From assembly GCA_964586025.1 (NCBI GenBank), contig CAZPGF010000073.1, positions 1 through 13,867 of the forward strand: 13,867 bases of DNA, given 5' to 3'. This stretch comes from JACKGW01 sp964586025 (GTDB taxonomy: Bacteria; Planctomycetota; PLA2; JAEUHO01). Both the position numbers and the translations under genes were made by a program. The notes below the pieces were generated by a model, which did no database searches, was not told where the DNA came from, and was given only the letters and a program-made list of their open reading frames with translations. This document shows, piece after piece, positions 1-6,590 of the stretch. Positions within the stretch are counted from its first letter, which is position 1. Each line of letters begins with the position of its first letter.

Positions 1-50
1 CCCCCGATCTGCGAAGCCGCACATCCGCAAGGTCAGCGACCCCCTGAACG
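1..50 (+). repeat. Repeat element copy A (3' tail only, cut by the window edge)
   Basis: Positions 1-36 match the last 36 bases of the 190-bp core of copies B and C, with one or two mismatches to each. The likeness to copy C continues through the GACCCCCTG segment at about 38-46 (one mismatch in that stretch), which extends the element past the core. The rest of this copy lies outside the window. It sits head to tail with copy B. No coding function is evident. What is seen is sequence identity; calling it a family member is a direct inference from that. Confidence 0.8.
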
Positions 51-75
51 CGTACGCGGCTTCGTACCCGTTCAG
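44..75. other. Hairpin at the junction of repeat copies A and B
   Basis: CTGAACG (44-50) is the exact reverse complement of CGTTCAG (69-75). After one C-C mismatch, five further pairs form (52-56 with 63-67), leaving a six-base loop at 57-62. One arm is the end of copy A and the other the beginning of copy B, so the hairpin may come from inverted-repeat-like element ends. No T-run follows, so a classical intrinsic terminator is not supported. Confidence 0.5.
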
Positions 76-286
76 GCCCGGCGCTCCGCGCGCAAGTCCG
101 ATGGCGACCGATCCGCCCAAAGCGTGCCTTTCCCTCGCCTTCACCGCCGGTCCGGGTTCGCAGGCGGGGAGCGGAAGGTCGCCGTGGAGGGCGACGTGTG
201 GTGGACCGCTCGAGCCCGACACGGCGGCTTGAGCGCCCCCGATCTGCGAAGCCGTACATCCGCAAGGTCAGAAACCACCCGAACGG
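69..286 (+). repeat. Repeat element copy B (core 82-271)
   Basis: The 190-bp core at 82-271 aligns without gaps to copy C at 8621-8810, with about 13 mismatches counted by eye (around 93% identity). Similarity continues outward: the left edge reads CCGTTCAGG and the right edge CCGAACGG, which are near inverted repeats. Inside, GTCGCC (178-183) and GGCGAC (190-195) form a perfect hairpin with a GTGGAG loop. TTCGCAG near 158-164 can pair with CTGCGAA at 244-250. An open frame from 124 runs through the core, but the substitutions between copies fall in all codon positions, so coding is doubtful. A MITE/REP-like or structured RNA element is the best description. Confidence 0.8.
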
Positions 287-325
287 ATACGCGGCGTCGC
301 AGATCGGGGGCGCGGAGGCTTCCGT
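221..325. terminator. Long imperfect palindrome at the 3' end of the minus-strand cluster
   Basis: GCGCCCCCGATCTGCGA at 233-249 is perfectly complementary to 297-313. The stem extends inward (251-255 with 291-295; 258-262 with 284-288, loop 263-283) and outward (221-224 with 322-325, plus 226-230 with 316-320 including wobbles). It lies 17 bases beyond the permease stop, where the transcript from the cluster should end, so a terminator or 3'-end stabilising role is plausible. There is no T-tract, so Rho-independent termination is not shown. The palindrome is made of two repeat copies (B and D) in opposite orientation. Confidence 0.4.
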
Positions 326-337
326 ACGCCCGAGCCG
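284..337 (-). repeat. Inverted partial copy D of the repeat element
   Basis: Read on the minus strand, this stretch resembles the 3' part of the core of copy B, including 17 identical bases at 297-313 matching 233-249 in inverse orientation. The flanking bases also align with scattered mismatches and a small gap. It begins five bases after the stop codon of the permease gene (342) and is in the same orientation as that gene. Copies B and D therefore face each other tail to tail. Confidence 0.6.
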
Positions 338-341
338 GGGT

Positions 342-1535
342 TCAGGAGAGCTCGCGACGGTCGAATGCGCGAAGCGCGACGAGCAGCGCCAGCGCCGCCA
401 CGAGCGCGGCGAACGTGAGTCCGTCCGGCAGGTGCGCGGGATTCCAGCGATCGTTCATCCCCCTCCCGAGGTTCGCGGCGATCTCGCGCATCCCGTCGGG
501 GTAGGCGGGAGGAAACACGCGCGTGACCTCGCTCGGGAGATTCATCAACAGGTCCCCGAAGCGCAGCACGAGGTACGTCAGGAACGCCAGCGACAACGCG
601 GGCACCACGGCGGAGAAGAACGACCCGATGCCCAGCGCCAGCCACGTCGTCGAGACGGCGCTGCCGAGCGACACCAGGCCGACGTCGATGAGGTGGGAGC
701 GCATCGTCGAGGCGCTTCGGAACACCTGCGGTTCGGGGTCGGCGCCGAAACCGACCGGCATGTCGCGCACGACGTCGCCGAGCCCACGCGTGAACCCGGC
801 GACGAGGCCGCTCGACGCGTAGGCGACGGTGACCAACACGGCGGCCGAGAGCGCGAGCACGAGGGCCTTCGCGAACACCCACTCGGCGCGGTCGTACGCG
901 TGCGGCAGCACCATCTTCATCGTGCCCTGGCCGATCTCGCCGGCCAGGGCGACGGCTCCGAGCACCAGCACGAAGATCTCGGCGGCCCAGGCACCGGTAC
1001 CGAACAGGTCGGCCCAGACGCTCCACCCGCTCGCCTCCGAAGGCGTGTCGCGGGAGAGTCCCGACAGCACGGGCGCCGCGGCGACGATCAGCGTCGCGAC
1101 GATCAGCAGCCGGCCGGCGACGAGTTTGCCGAGTTCGACGCGGACGAGGCGACCGACGCGCGCGCCCGTGGACGGCGGCAACAGCAGCCGCGCCGCGAAC
1201 AGGATCGCGAAGAGGAGAAGGAGCGGCCACGGCGCGTCGAGTCCCGACCGTTCGAGGTGGAGGGGCACGAAGCCGCTCCCCGGGCCGAACCGACCGAGCA
1301 GCCATGCGATGCCGCCGGTCACGCCGGCGGCCACGAGCGGGTCGAAGAGGCGTCGAACCCAGGGACGCGATCGCCATGCGACGAGCGCGACCGCGGCGGC
1401 GACGGCCGCGGCACCGATCGCGAACGACACGGCTCCCGCCTCCGGAGTGACGCGCTCGGCGCCGAGCGCGAGCACGAGCACCAGCACCGCGCACCATGCG
1501 ACGAATCGCAACGAGATGACGACGGCCGGACTCAT
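342..1535 (-). CDS. ABC-2 type transporter permease subunit
   Basis: A 397-residue hydrophobic protein, the membrane half of an ABC exporter whose ATPase is encoded just upstream. The ABC-2 core starts near residue 131 (VRVELGKLVAGR) and includes the typical segment GEIGQGTMKMVLPHAYDR (199-216) followed by FAKALVLAL. Helices are apparent near 141-158, 183-200, 221-247, 284-325 and 372-390. Before the core there are about 130 extra residues with four hydrophobic stretches (11-27, 36-54, 66-82, 102-119), longer than a minimal six-helix ABC-2 permease. The ATG at 1535 overlaps the ATPase stop (ATGA) and has GGGAG seven bases upstream, so translation is probably coupled. The cargo cannot be inferred. 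Confidence 0.88.
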   Translation of the reverse strand: MSPAVVISLRFVAWCAVLVLVLALGAERVTPEAGAVSFAIGAAAVAAAVALVAWRSRPWVRRLFDPLVAAGVTGGIAWLLGRFGPGSGFVPLHLERSGLDAPWPLLLLFAILFAARLLLPPSTGARVGRLVRVELGKLVAGRLLIVATLIVAAAPVLSGLSRDTPSEASGWSVWADLFGTGAWAAEIFVLVLGAVALAGEIGQGTMKMVLPHAYDRAEWVFAKALVLALSAAVLVTVAYASSGLVAGFTRGLGDVVRDMPVGFGADPEPQVFRSASTMRSHLIDVGLVSLGSAVSTTWLALGIGSFFSAVVPALSLAFLTYLVLRFGDLLMNLPSEVTRVFPPAYPDGMREIAANLGRGMNDRWNPAHLPDGLTFAALVAALALLVALRAFDRRELS

Positions 1536-2446
1536 CCCATCACTCCCTCGGTCGCGTCGAGGAAGATCCGCTCCAGCGAGCCGCGGATCGGCGCGACCTT
1601 GCGCGCCGGCACGCCGGCGCGCGCGAGCGCGGTCTCGGCCAAGGCGAGGACGTCGTCGTCGCCGTCGATGCGCACGCCGTTCGGCTCTCGAACGGGCCGA
1701 GCGAAGGGAACGGCGGCCGAGATGGCGTCCACCGCGCGCACGTCGTCGGCGGTCGCGAGAATCCACCCCGGCGTTTCCGCCGCGAGCATCGCGTCCATCT
1801 TCCCGCAGGCGACGAGCCGGCCGCGATGCAGGATGCCGATGTCCGTGCAGAGCACCTCGACGTCGTGCAGGAGGTGGCTCGACAACAGGAAGGTGACGCC
1901 GTCCTCCTGGGCGCGAGCCCGCACGAGGTCGCGCACGAGTCGGCTTGCCGCCGGATCGAGCCCATTCAACGGCTCGTCGAGAACGACGAGGCGCGGCGAG
2001 CCGACGAGGGCCTGGGCGACGCCGAGTCGTTGCCGCATGCCGAGCGAGTAGCCGCCGACCGCGCGGTTCGCGGCGTGCGCGAGCCCCAGGACCTCGAGGA
2101 GGCGACCGACCTCGGAAGCCGGCGCGCGGGCGAGTCGCGTGAACACACGCAGGTTCTCGATGCCCGTCAGCCCCGGATGGAACTGCGGCACCTCGACGAG
2201 CGCACGGAATCCGGCCGCCGCGCGCGTGCGATCGCGCAGGAGATCGCGCCCGTCGAGCCGGACCGTCCCCCGCGTCGGCCGCGCCAGACCCGCGAGGACG
2301 CGGATCGCCGTCGTCTTGCCGGCGCCGTTCGGGCCCAGGAAGCCGAAGATCGCCCCGTGCTCGACGTCGAGGTCGAGCCCGTCCAGCGCGCGCACCGATC
2401 CGTACCGTTTCTCGAGCCCGCGCACGACGAGCAAGGGGTTCGACAT
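1532..2446 (-). CDS. ABC transporter ATP-binding protein
   Basis: A 304-residue cytoplasmic ATPase that powers the adjacent permease. All the expected motifs are present: Walker A GPNGAGKT (38-45), Q-loop glutamine 88, signature YSLGMRQR (133-140), Walker B LVVLDEP (153-159) and H-loop histidine 191. The order and the C-terminal extension beyond residue 210 are typical of ABC-2 export ATPases of the CcmA/DrrA/NatA type. I chose the ATG at 2446, four bases after the stop of the cyclodeaminase gene. A GTG at 2473 would add nine residues and overlap that gene, and neither start has a strong ribosome-binding site. The stop overlaps the permease start by four bases. Function as an exporter ATPase is certain; the substrate is unknown. 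Confidence 0.93.
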   Translation of the reverse strand: MSNPLLVVRGLEKRYGSVRALDGLDLDVEHGAIFGFLGPNGAGKTTAIRVLAGLARPTRGTVRLDGRDLLRDRTRAAAGFRALVEVPQFHPGLTGIENLRVFTRLARAPASEVGRLLEVLGLAHAANRAVGGYSLGMRQRLGVAQALVGSPRLVVLDEPLNGLDPAASRLVRDLVRARAQEDGVTFLLSSHLLHDVEVLCTDIGILHRGRLVACGKMDAMLAAETPGWILATADDVRAVDAISAAVPFARPVREPNGVRIDGDDDVLALAETALARAGVPARKVAPIRGSLERIFLDATEGVMG

Positions 2447-2450
2447 GGGA

Positions 2451-3107
2451 TCAGGCGCGCGCGCCGCCGGCACCCGACCACAGATCGTTCACGTGGCTGT
2501 CGATCTCCTGGGCGGCGGCGGTGCCCATGTAGAGCATCTCGTCGACGCGGGTGCGCGTCGCACGGACGTACTCCGCGTCGTCGATCGCGCCGAGGTTGAT
2601 CCGCACGTTGTACGCCGCGACACGCAGCGCGGCCCGCGCGAGTTCGGCGCCCGCCGCGCCGTCCGAGGCGGCGTTCACGTTGCCGCGATGCACCGCGTTC
2701 CGTGCAAGCCCGATCACGACGAGGCAACGCTCCATCACGCGCAACGGCGCGTCGCACGCGCCGCGGAACGCGGCCTGGATCGCCTCCCGGCGCGCCGCCT
2801 TCTGTTCGTCCGTCTCCTTCGGCAACCGCATCGCGAGGGAGACGGCGTCGTAGGCGCGGGAATCCTCGTCGGCGAGCGCCAGGAGCGCGTCGCGGGCGTC
2901 GTTCGCCTCGTCGGCGACGGCCCGCATGAGTTCCTCGGCGGCGGCGTACTTCTTCCGGCCGATCGTCAGCCGCGCGAGCATCGCGACGAGCGAGGCGCCG
3001 ATCGCCCCCGACACCGCGGCCGCCGAGCCGCCGCCGGGCGTCGGCGTGTCGGACGCGAGGGCGTCGAGGAATCCGTCGACGGTTCGGGTGCGGAACGAGT
3101 CGGGCAT
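2451..3107 (-). CDS. Cyclodeaminase/cyclohydrolase family protein (FTCD C-terminal domain type)
   Basis: A 218-residue protein matching the formiminotransferase-cyclodeaminase C-terminal family. Members convert 5-formimino-tetrahydrofolate to 5,10-methenyl-tetrahydrofolate with release of ammonia, or act as methenyl-tetrahydrofolate cyclohydrolase (FchA type). Family hallmarks are TPTPGGGSAAAVSGAIGASL (21-40), IGRKKY (49-54), DEDSRAYDAVSLAMRLPK (80-97) and NVNAASDGAAGAELARAAL with YNVRINL (143-172). The length is that of a stand-alone domain. The start at 3107 is fixed by CGGAGG seven bases upstream. It lies four bases before the ABC ATPase gene and 71 bases after the FGE-domain gene on the same strand. 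The formiminotransferase half is a separate gene at 7685. Which of the two reactions it performs cannot be settled by reading. Confidence 0.9.
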   Translation of the reverse strand: MPDSFRTRTVDGFLDALASDTPTPGGGSAAAVSGAIGASLVAMLARLTIGRKKYAAAEELMRAVADEANDARDALLALADEDSRAYDAVSLAMRLPKETDEQKAARREAIQAAFRGACDAPLRVMERCLVVIGLARNAVHRGNVNAASDGAAGAELARAALRVAAYNVRINLGAIDDAEYVRATRTRVDEMLYMGTAAAQEIDSHVNDLWSGAGGARA

Positions 3108-3114
3108 CGCGAAA

Positions 3115-3119
3115 CCTCC
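3115..3119 (-). promoter_or_regulatory. Ribosome-binding site of the cyclodeaminase gene
   Basis: GGAGG on the minus strand, seven bases before the ATG at 3107. It decides the start within a frame that stays open far upstream. Confidence 0.75.
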
Positions 3120-3178
3120 GGCGGGCAGCATCGCCGCGCGTCGGCGGCACCACCCACGAGAATCCGAAGCGCGCTCGC

Positions 3179-5452
3179 CTACTTCGGCCCGCCCTCGTCG
3201 GGCGGCGCGGCGTCCGCGGGCTCCTCGGCGACCGGCGCCGCCTTCACGCCGCGCATCGCCGGGGTCGAGACCTTCCAAGGCGTGGTCTCGTTCTTCGACG
3301 CGTCGTAGAACCCGCTGAACTGGAACTTCATCGCGAGACGGAAACTCGCGTACGCCTTCGGATCGGGCTTCCGGCCACCGACGGGGAAGCAGTGACTCAA
3401 GGTGAGCGTGTCGGCGTCGATGTCGAGATCGAACGTCGACGGCGGCGGCCCGTCCTTCTTCACGGAGATGATGTCGACCGGCATCGCGCCGCGCTCCTTG
3501 GGTGCGGGGAAGAACGCCACGAGGTCCATGTTCGGATCGAACAGGCCGATGCGGCTGTGCCAGTAGCCGACGATGTAGTCGCCCTTCGGCGCACCGCCGC
3601 CTGGCTTGAGGACGAGCGGAACGGGGCGGCTCTTTTCGCGCGCCTTGTCGAACGCCTTCTTCTCTTCTTCCGTGTACTCGGCGACCGGCTTGACGACGTC
3701 CAGTTCGATCAACGGCACGTCCGTGTGGAAGATGCCGAGCGGGAGGAAGCAGTACTCCGATTCGGAGTCCTTCTTCAGGCTGGCCGCGCGGACCGATCCT
3801 CGCTTCTCCCAGAGGTCCTTGTTCGGCGCGAGCGCGTCCTCGAACACGAGGGCCTTCAGCGGCAGGAACAGGACGCAGTTCGCCGCGCCCTTGATATGGA
3901 CGTGGTTCTCCACACTGGCACCCGCGGGCGTCCAGTCGCGCGTCGCGGCGCCGAGGTAGTTGTCCGGATCGACCCAGTGCGAGCGCACCTTCTTGCGCAG
4001 CGTGACGCGTCGGGTGATCGGTTCGATGTGGTCGCGGGCGGGCTCGACGTAGGCGGCGAGCCGGATGCCGACCCAGTTGAAACGGTTCGCGGGGAACTGG
4101 GGTGCGTGGACGCCGTACCCCTCCCACCCGCGGAACGCCGGGCGCATCACGAGCCACTCCTGGTCGCGCGCGCTGCCGCCTCGGAACACCTTGATGAACT
4201 CGCCGTAGTAGCGGTTCTCGAGTTTCGTCGCCCCGGGATAGGGCTTCAGCCAGGAGGAGGTCAGTTCGGCGACGTTGCCGACCAGATGGAGCGCGCCGCA
4301 CCACGAACGGCCTGCCTCGACGTCCACATCGGGATCGGGGCCGGCCACGCTCACGGTGCGCACCTCGTACGTCTTCGGGTCGGTGACGAGACCGCCCCAG
4401 TTCGCACGGCCCTTCCCGGCGATTCGCGCCTCGCCCCAAGGGAACTGATTCGCGGCGGGTCCGCGCGCCGCGTACTCGTACTCCTGCTCCAACTGGACGT
4501 GCGCTCCCGCCCACTCGGCGAAGCGCTCCGCATCGTTGTAGGAGATCCCGCGCACCGGATGGTCGAGTTGATCCTCGGCGGGCGCGAGACCGTCCCAGTG
4601 ATCGGGCGGACGGACGATCGTGTAGCGCAATTGGGTCCCGTTCGGGAGGGGCTCGCGACGCATCGCTTCGAACGTCGAACGTTCGTCGAGATCGCCGTTG
4701 GGGAAGCGCTTGGCGAGCAGGTCGAACAACGGCTTGCCGTCGCGCTTCATCGCCGTGAAGGCCTGCCAGATCGCCTGCTTGTTCGCCATGTACAGTTGCC
4801 AGGGCGCTCGGTACTGGGGCCCGCGCGCTTCCCGCTCGTCGATGTCCCACACCGCGCGGGCGATGGCCTCGAGCGTGTTGTGCTTCCCGACGGCCGGGTC
4901 GTAGGTCTGCTCGCTCGTCCGCATGAAGTGGAGGAACTGCGCGTTCGAGGTCTCCGTCCTCGAGAACAGGTACGTGCCGAGGGCGACCTTGTGCTCGGGC
5001 GCTTCCGGATCGAACACGACGCGCTGGTTCTCGGGACGCCCGGCGAGCAGCGACACGAGCGTGGCGGCCTTCGATCCGATCGTCGCCTCGCCCGCCGGGA
5101 TCAGGATCATCCCGCCCGCGTGCGGCGTGCAGGCCGGATCGATGTCGATCGGCTGGAGCCCCGCGCGCGCGGCGGCCTCGCGGCGTCGGCGCTCCTCGGG
5201 TGTCTCCTCGTCCTCGAAGTTCTCCTCTTCGTCGGCCGGCGCGTTCTCGTCCGCCTCGACGCCGTCCGCGGACTCGCCGGTCGGCTCGCTCGCCGGCTCG
5301 TCCGCCTCGTCGGCGGCGGCAACCCCGCCCCCCCACGGCGTCGAGTCCAACGTGATCGCTGCCATCGTCGCGAACAGCAGAGCCAGGACGAGGCCGGCCA
5401 ACCACGCCGGCACGGAACGGAGGGGGCGGGCGACGAGGGGCGAATCGGACAT
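3179..5452 (-). CDS. Membrane-anchored formylglycine-generating-enzyme (SUMF1/FGE)-like protein
   Basis: A 757-residue protein. An N-terminal hydrophobic helix (about 15-34) after basic residues looks like a signal anchor. An acidic, low-complexity linker follows (48-90), then an FGE-sulfatase domain from GMILIPAGEATIGS (114-127) to VGIRLAA (461-467). Family landmarks are HPVRGISYNDAERFAEWAG (298-316), EQEYEYAARG (322-331), FPWGE (337-341), HLVGNVAELTSSW (389-401) and VFRGGS (422-427). The catalytic cysteine pair of true FGE, expected after the RGGS segment, is absent, so sulfatase activation is unlikely; many bacterial members use this fold for binding or other jobs. The last 290 residues match no family I recognise. 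The start at 5452 has CCGGAG five bases upstream. First gene of the minus-strand cluster. Confidence 0.85.
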   Translation of the reverse strand: MSDSPLVARPLRSVPAWLAGLVLALLFATMAAITLDSTPWGGGVAAADEADEPASEPTGESADGVEADENAPADEEENFEDEETPEERRRREAAARAGLQPIDIDPACTPHAGGMILIPAGEATIGSKAATLVSLLAGRPENQRVVFDPEAPEHKVALGTYLFSRTETSNAQFLHFMRTSEQTYDPAVGKHNTLEAIARAVWDIDEREARGPQYRAPWQLYMANKQAIWQAFTAMKRDGKPLFDLLAKRFPNGDLDERSTFEAMRREPLPNGTQLRYTIVRPPDHWDGLAPAEDQLDHPVRGISYNDAERFAEWAGAHVQLEQEYEYAARGPAANQFPWGEARIAGKGRANWGGLVTDPKTYEVRTVSVAGPDPDVDVEAGRSWCGALHLVGNVAELTSSWLKPYPGATKLENRYYGEFIKVFRGGSARDQEWLVMRPAFRGWEGYGVHAPQFPANRFNWVGIRLAAYVEPARDHIEPITRRVTLRKKVRSHWVDPDNYLGAATRDWTPAGASVENHVHIKGAANCVLFLPLKALVFEDALAPNKDLWEKRGSVRAASLKKDSESEYCFLPLGIFHTDVPLIELDVVKPVAEYTEEEKKAFDKAREKSRPVPLVLKPGGGAPKGDYIVGYWHSRIGLFDPNMDLVAFFPAPKERGAMPVDIISVKKDGPPPSTFDLDIDADTLTLSHCFPVGGRKPDPKAYASFRLAMKFQFSGFYDASKNETTPWKVSTPAMRGVKAAPVAEEPADAAPPDEGGPK

Positions 5453-5456
5453 GCGG

Positions 5457-5466
5457 ACTCCGGAGT
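5457..5466. promoter_or_regulatory. Palindrome ACTCCGGAGT over the FGE-like gene's ribosome-binding site
   Basis: A perfect ten-base palindrome whose minus-strand half contains the GGAG used as Shine-Dalgarno for the gene starting at 5452. It could be an operator or pure chance; nothing else supports a regulator here. Confidence 0.25.
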
Positions 5467-5750
5467 GGACGGGGTCGGGGGGGGCGGCGCGGAACCCGCC
5501 GCACGGCGGGGCGGGCGCGGAGACGAAGTATCCGCAGACCGGGCGGGCGGCGCGACCGGACGCGGAGCGATGAGCCGCAGGGTCGTCCGACCACCTCCTC
5601 CCACCGCCCGCAGAGGCCCGTCTCCTTGGGCGCCGCGCGGGGAATCGGAGCGGGCGGAGAGGAGTCGGAGGCCGAGCGCCGCGGCGCTGGGCTCCCCCCT
5701 CCCCTGGGGGCGTGAAACGGATTCCTCTACTAGATATGGGAATCGAGGTG

Positions 5751-5778
5751 TTGCGCGTCGCGGTGAGTCTGATAGATT
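5751..5778 (+). promoter_or_regulatory. Candidate promoter for the LysM-lpxK cluster
   Basis: TTGCGC (5751-5756), a 16-base spacer and TAGATT (5773-5778) preceded by TGA, which gives an extended -10 (TGATAGATT). It lies in the least GC-rich part of the intergenic region, about 124 bases before the LysM start. The -35 match is weak (TTG only). Confidence 0.4.
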
Positions 5779-5901
5779 CGGACCGGAACGCGGCCCTCCG
5801 GGTGTCCATGCGGTCGGGGCGACCCGACGCGGCGGCGACGCGCGGAGGACCGCACCGGCGGGCGACACGACGGGAGGACGTCGGCGCCGCGGGAGGGATG
5901 C

Positions 5902-6561
5902 ATGGGCAACTTCGAGAAGCTCTCCGTCGTAGTGATCGTGGTCATCATCGTGATGATCCTCGTCGTCGCGCTTCGCACGTGGACGGACCGTCCCGAACTC
6001 CAGGAGGAGTCGGGCTTGACGAGCGGTCGTCTGGAGTCGCCCGACGCGCCGGAGCCGACGCCGGATCCCTCGCCGTTCGACCTCCCGCCGGTGCCGATCC
6101 CGGGTCCCGCGCCGCCGTCCCCCGATCCGGTTCCCGAGCCGACCCCCGCCCCCGTCCAACACACCGAGTTCACGATGTACACGATCCAGCCTGGCGACAC
6201 GCTCGGCGGGATCTCCTATGCCGTCTACGGCAGCACGCGCTACGTGAGCGCGATCCGGGACGCCAATCCCGGACTCGGTGAGTTCCTGCGCGCCGGGTCG
6301 GAACTGCGCCTTCCTTCGAAGGAGTCGGTGATCTCCGTCAACCCCGATGTGCGCCCCGACGAGCCCCCCGGGGTTTCGCCAAGCGGAGCGCGCCCGGGCG
6401 GGACGTACACGACGCGTCGCGGCGACACGTGGGAGAAGATCTCCCGTCTCGTCTACAAGACGAAGGACCGCTGGCCGACGATCTTCGCGCGCAACAGCCA
6501 TCTGCACGACAGCGCGTTCTCCGAACTCCCCGCGGGGATCGAGATCTCGCTGCCCGAGTAG
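5902..6561 (+). CDS. Membrane-anchored protein with two LysM domains
   Basis: A 219-residue protein. A strongly hydrophobic N-terminal helix (about 8-24, VVVIVVIIVMILVVAL) with few preceding residues suggests a membrane anchor with the rest outside the cytoplasm. A proline-rich spacer (48-86) leads to LysM 1 (about 92-138: YTIQPGDTLGGISYAVYG, then ANPGL and LRLPS) and LysM 2 (about 168-218: YTTRRGDTWEKISRLVYK, then RNSHL and ISLPE). LysM domains bind N-acetylglucosamine-containing glycans such as peptidoglycan, so this probably tethers the membrane to the wall or scaffolds an envelope process. No catalytic domain is present. GGGAGGG lies four bases before the ATG. It is followed 29 bases later by lpxK on the same strand. 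Confidence 0.88.
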   Translation: MGNFEKLSVVVIVVIIVMILVVALRTWTDRPELQEESGLTSGRLESPDAPEPTPDPSPFDLPPVPIPGPAPPSPDPVPEPTPAPVQHTEFTMYTIQPGDTLGGISYAVYGSTRYVSAIRDANPGLGEFLRAGSELRLPSKESVISVNPDVRPDEPPGVSPSGARPGGTYTTRRGDTWEKISRLVYKTKDRWPTIFARNSHLHDSAFSELPAGIEISLPE

Positions 6562-6578
6562 TGCGTGCCGTTCGCGCG

Positions 6579-6584
6579 TAGTCT
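6579..6584 (+). promoter_or_regulatory. Possible -10 box (TAGTCT) directly before lpxK
   Basis: TAGTCT ends six bases before the lpxK ATG, and no Shine-Dalgarno sequence is visible. This would fit a leaderless internal transcript. No -35 element is apparent, so the call rests on spacing and the TANNNT pattern alone. Confidence 0.25.
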
Positions 6585-6590
6585 TTCGGG

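Larger units (their letters stand above)
5453..5901. other. Divergent intergenic region (449 bp)
   Basis: Separates the minus-strand FGE-like gene from the plus-strand LysM gene and should hold both promoters. It contains one patch clearly poorer in GC (about 5712-5780), where a plus-strand promoter is proposed. A short perfect stem CCCGCCG/CGGCGGG lies at 5495-5510 in the probable leader of the FGE-like gene, with only two loop bases. I see no convincing gene, and the open frames crossing it have atypical, arginine-rich composition. Confidence 0.6.

Noticed and set aside
1..341. CRISPR array or tandem repeats at the left end
   Set aside because: The repeats are about 190-220 bp with no short regular repeat-spacer pattern and no cas genes.
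198..2051. Long plus-strand open frame antisense to the ABC genes
   Set aside because: The product is composed mostly of R, E, D, H and Q runs, typical of the antisense of GC-rich coding DNA. The minus strand has full ABC ATPase and permease motifs.
5694..5710. CCCCC/GGGGG hairpin in the divergent region
   Set aside because: A five-base homopolymer stem in very GC-rich DNA is expected by chance and has no supporting context.
5711..5780. Minus-strand promoter for the FGE-like gene around TATCTA
   Set aside because: The -10 match is poor, there is no -35 at proper spacing, and the distance to the start is long. It was not strong enough to list.
3392..5932. 846-codon plus-strand open frame antisense to the FGE-like gene
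   Set aside because: No domain or motif is recognisable and the composition is that of an antisense shadow. The opposite strand encodes clear FGE landmarks.
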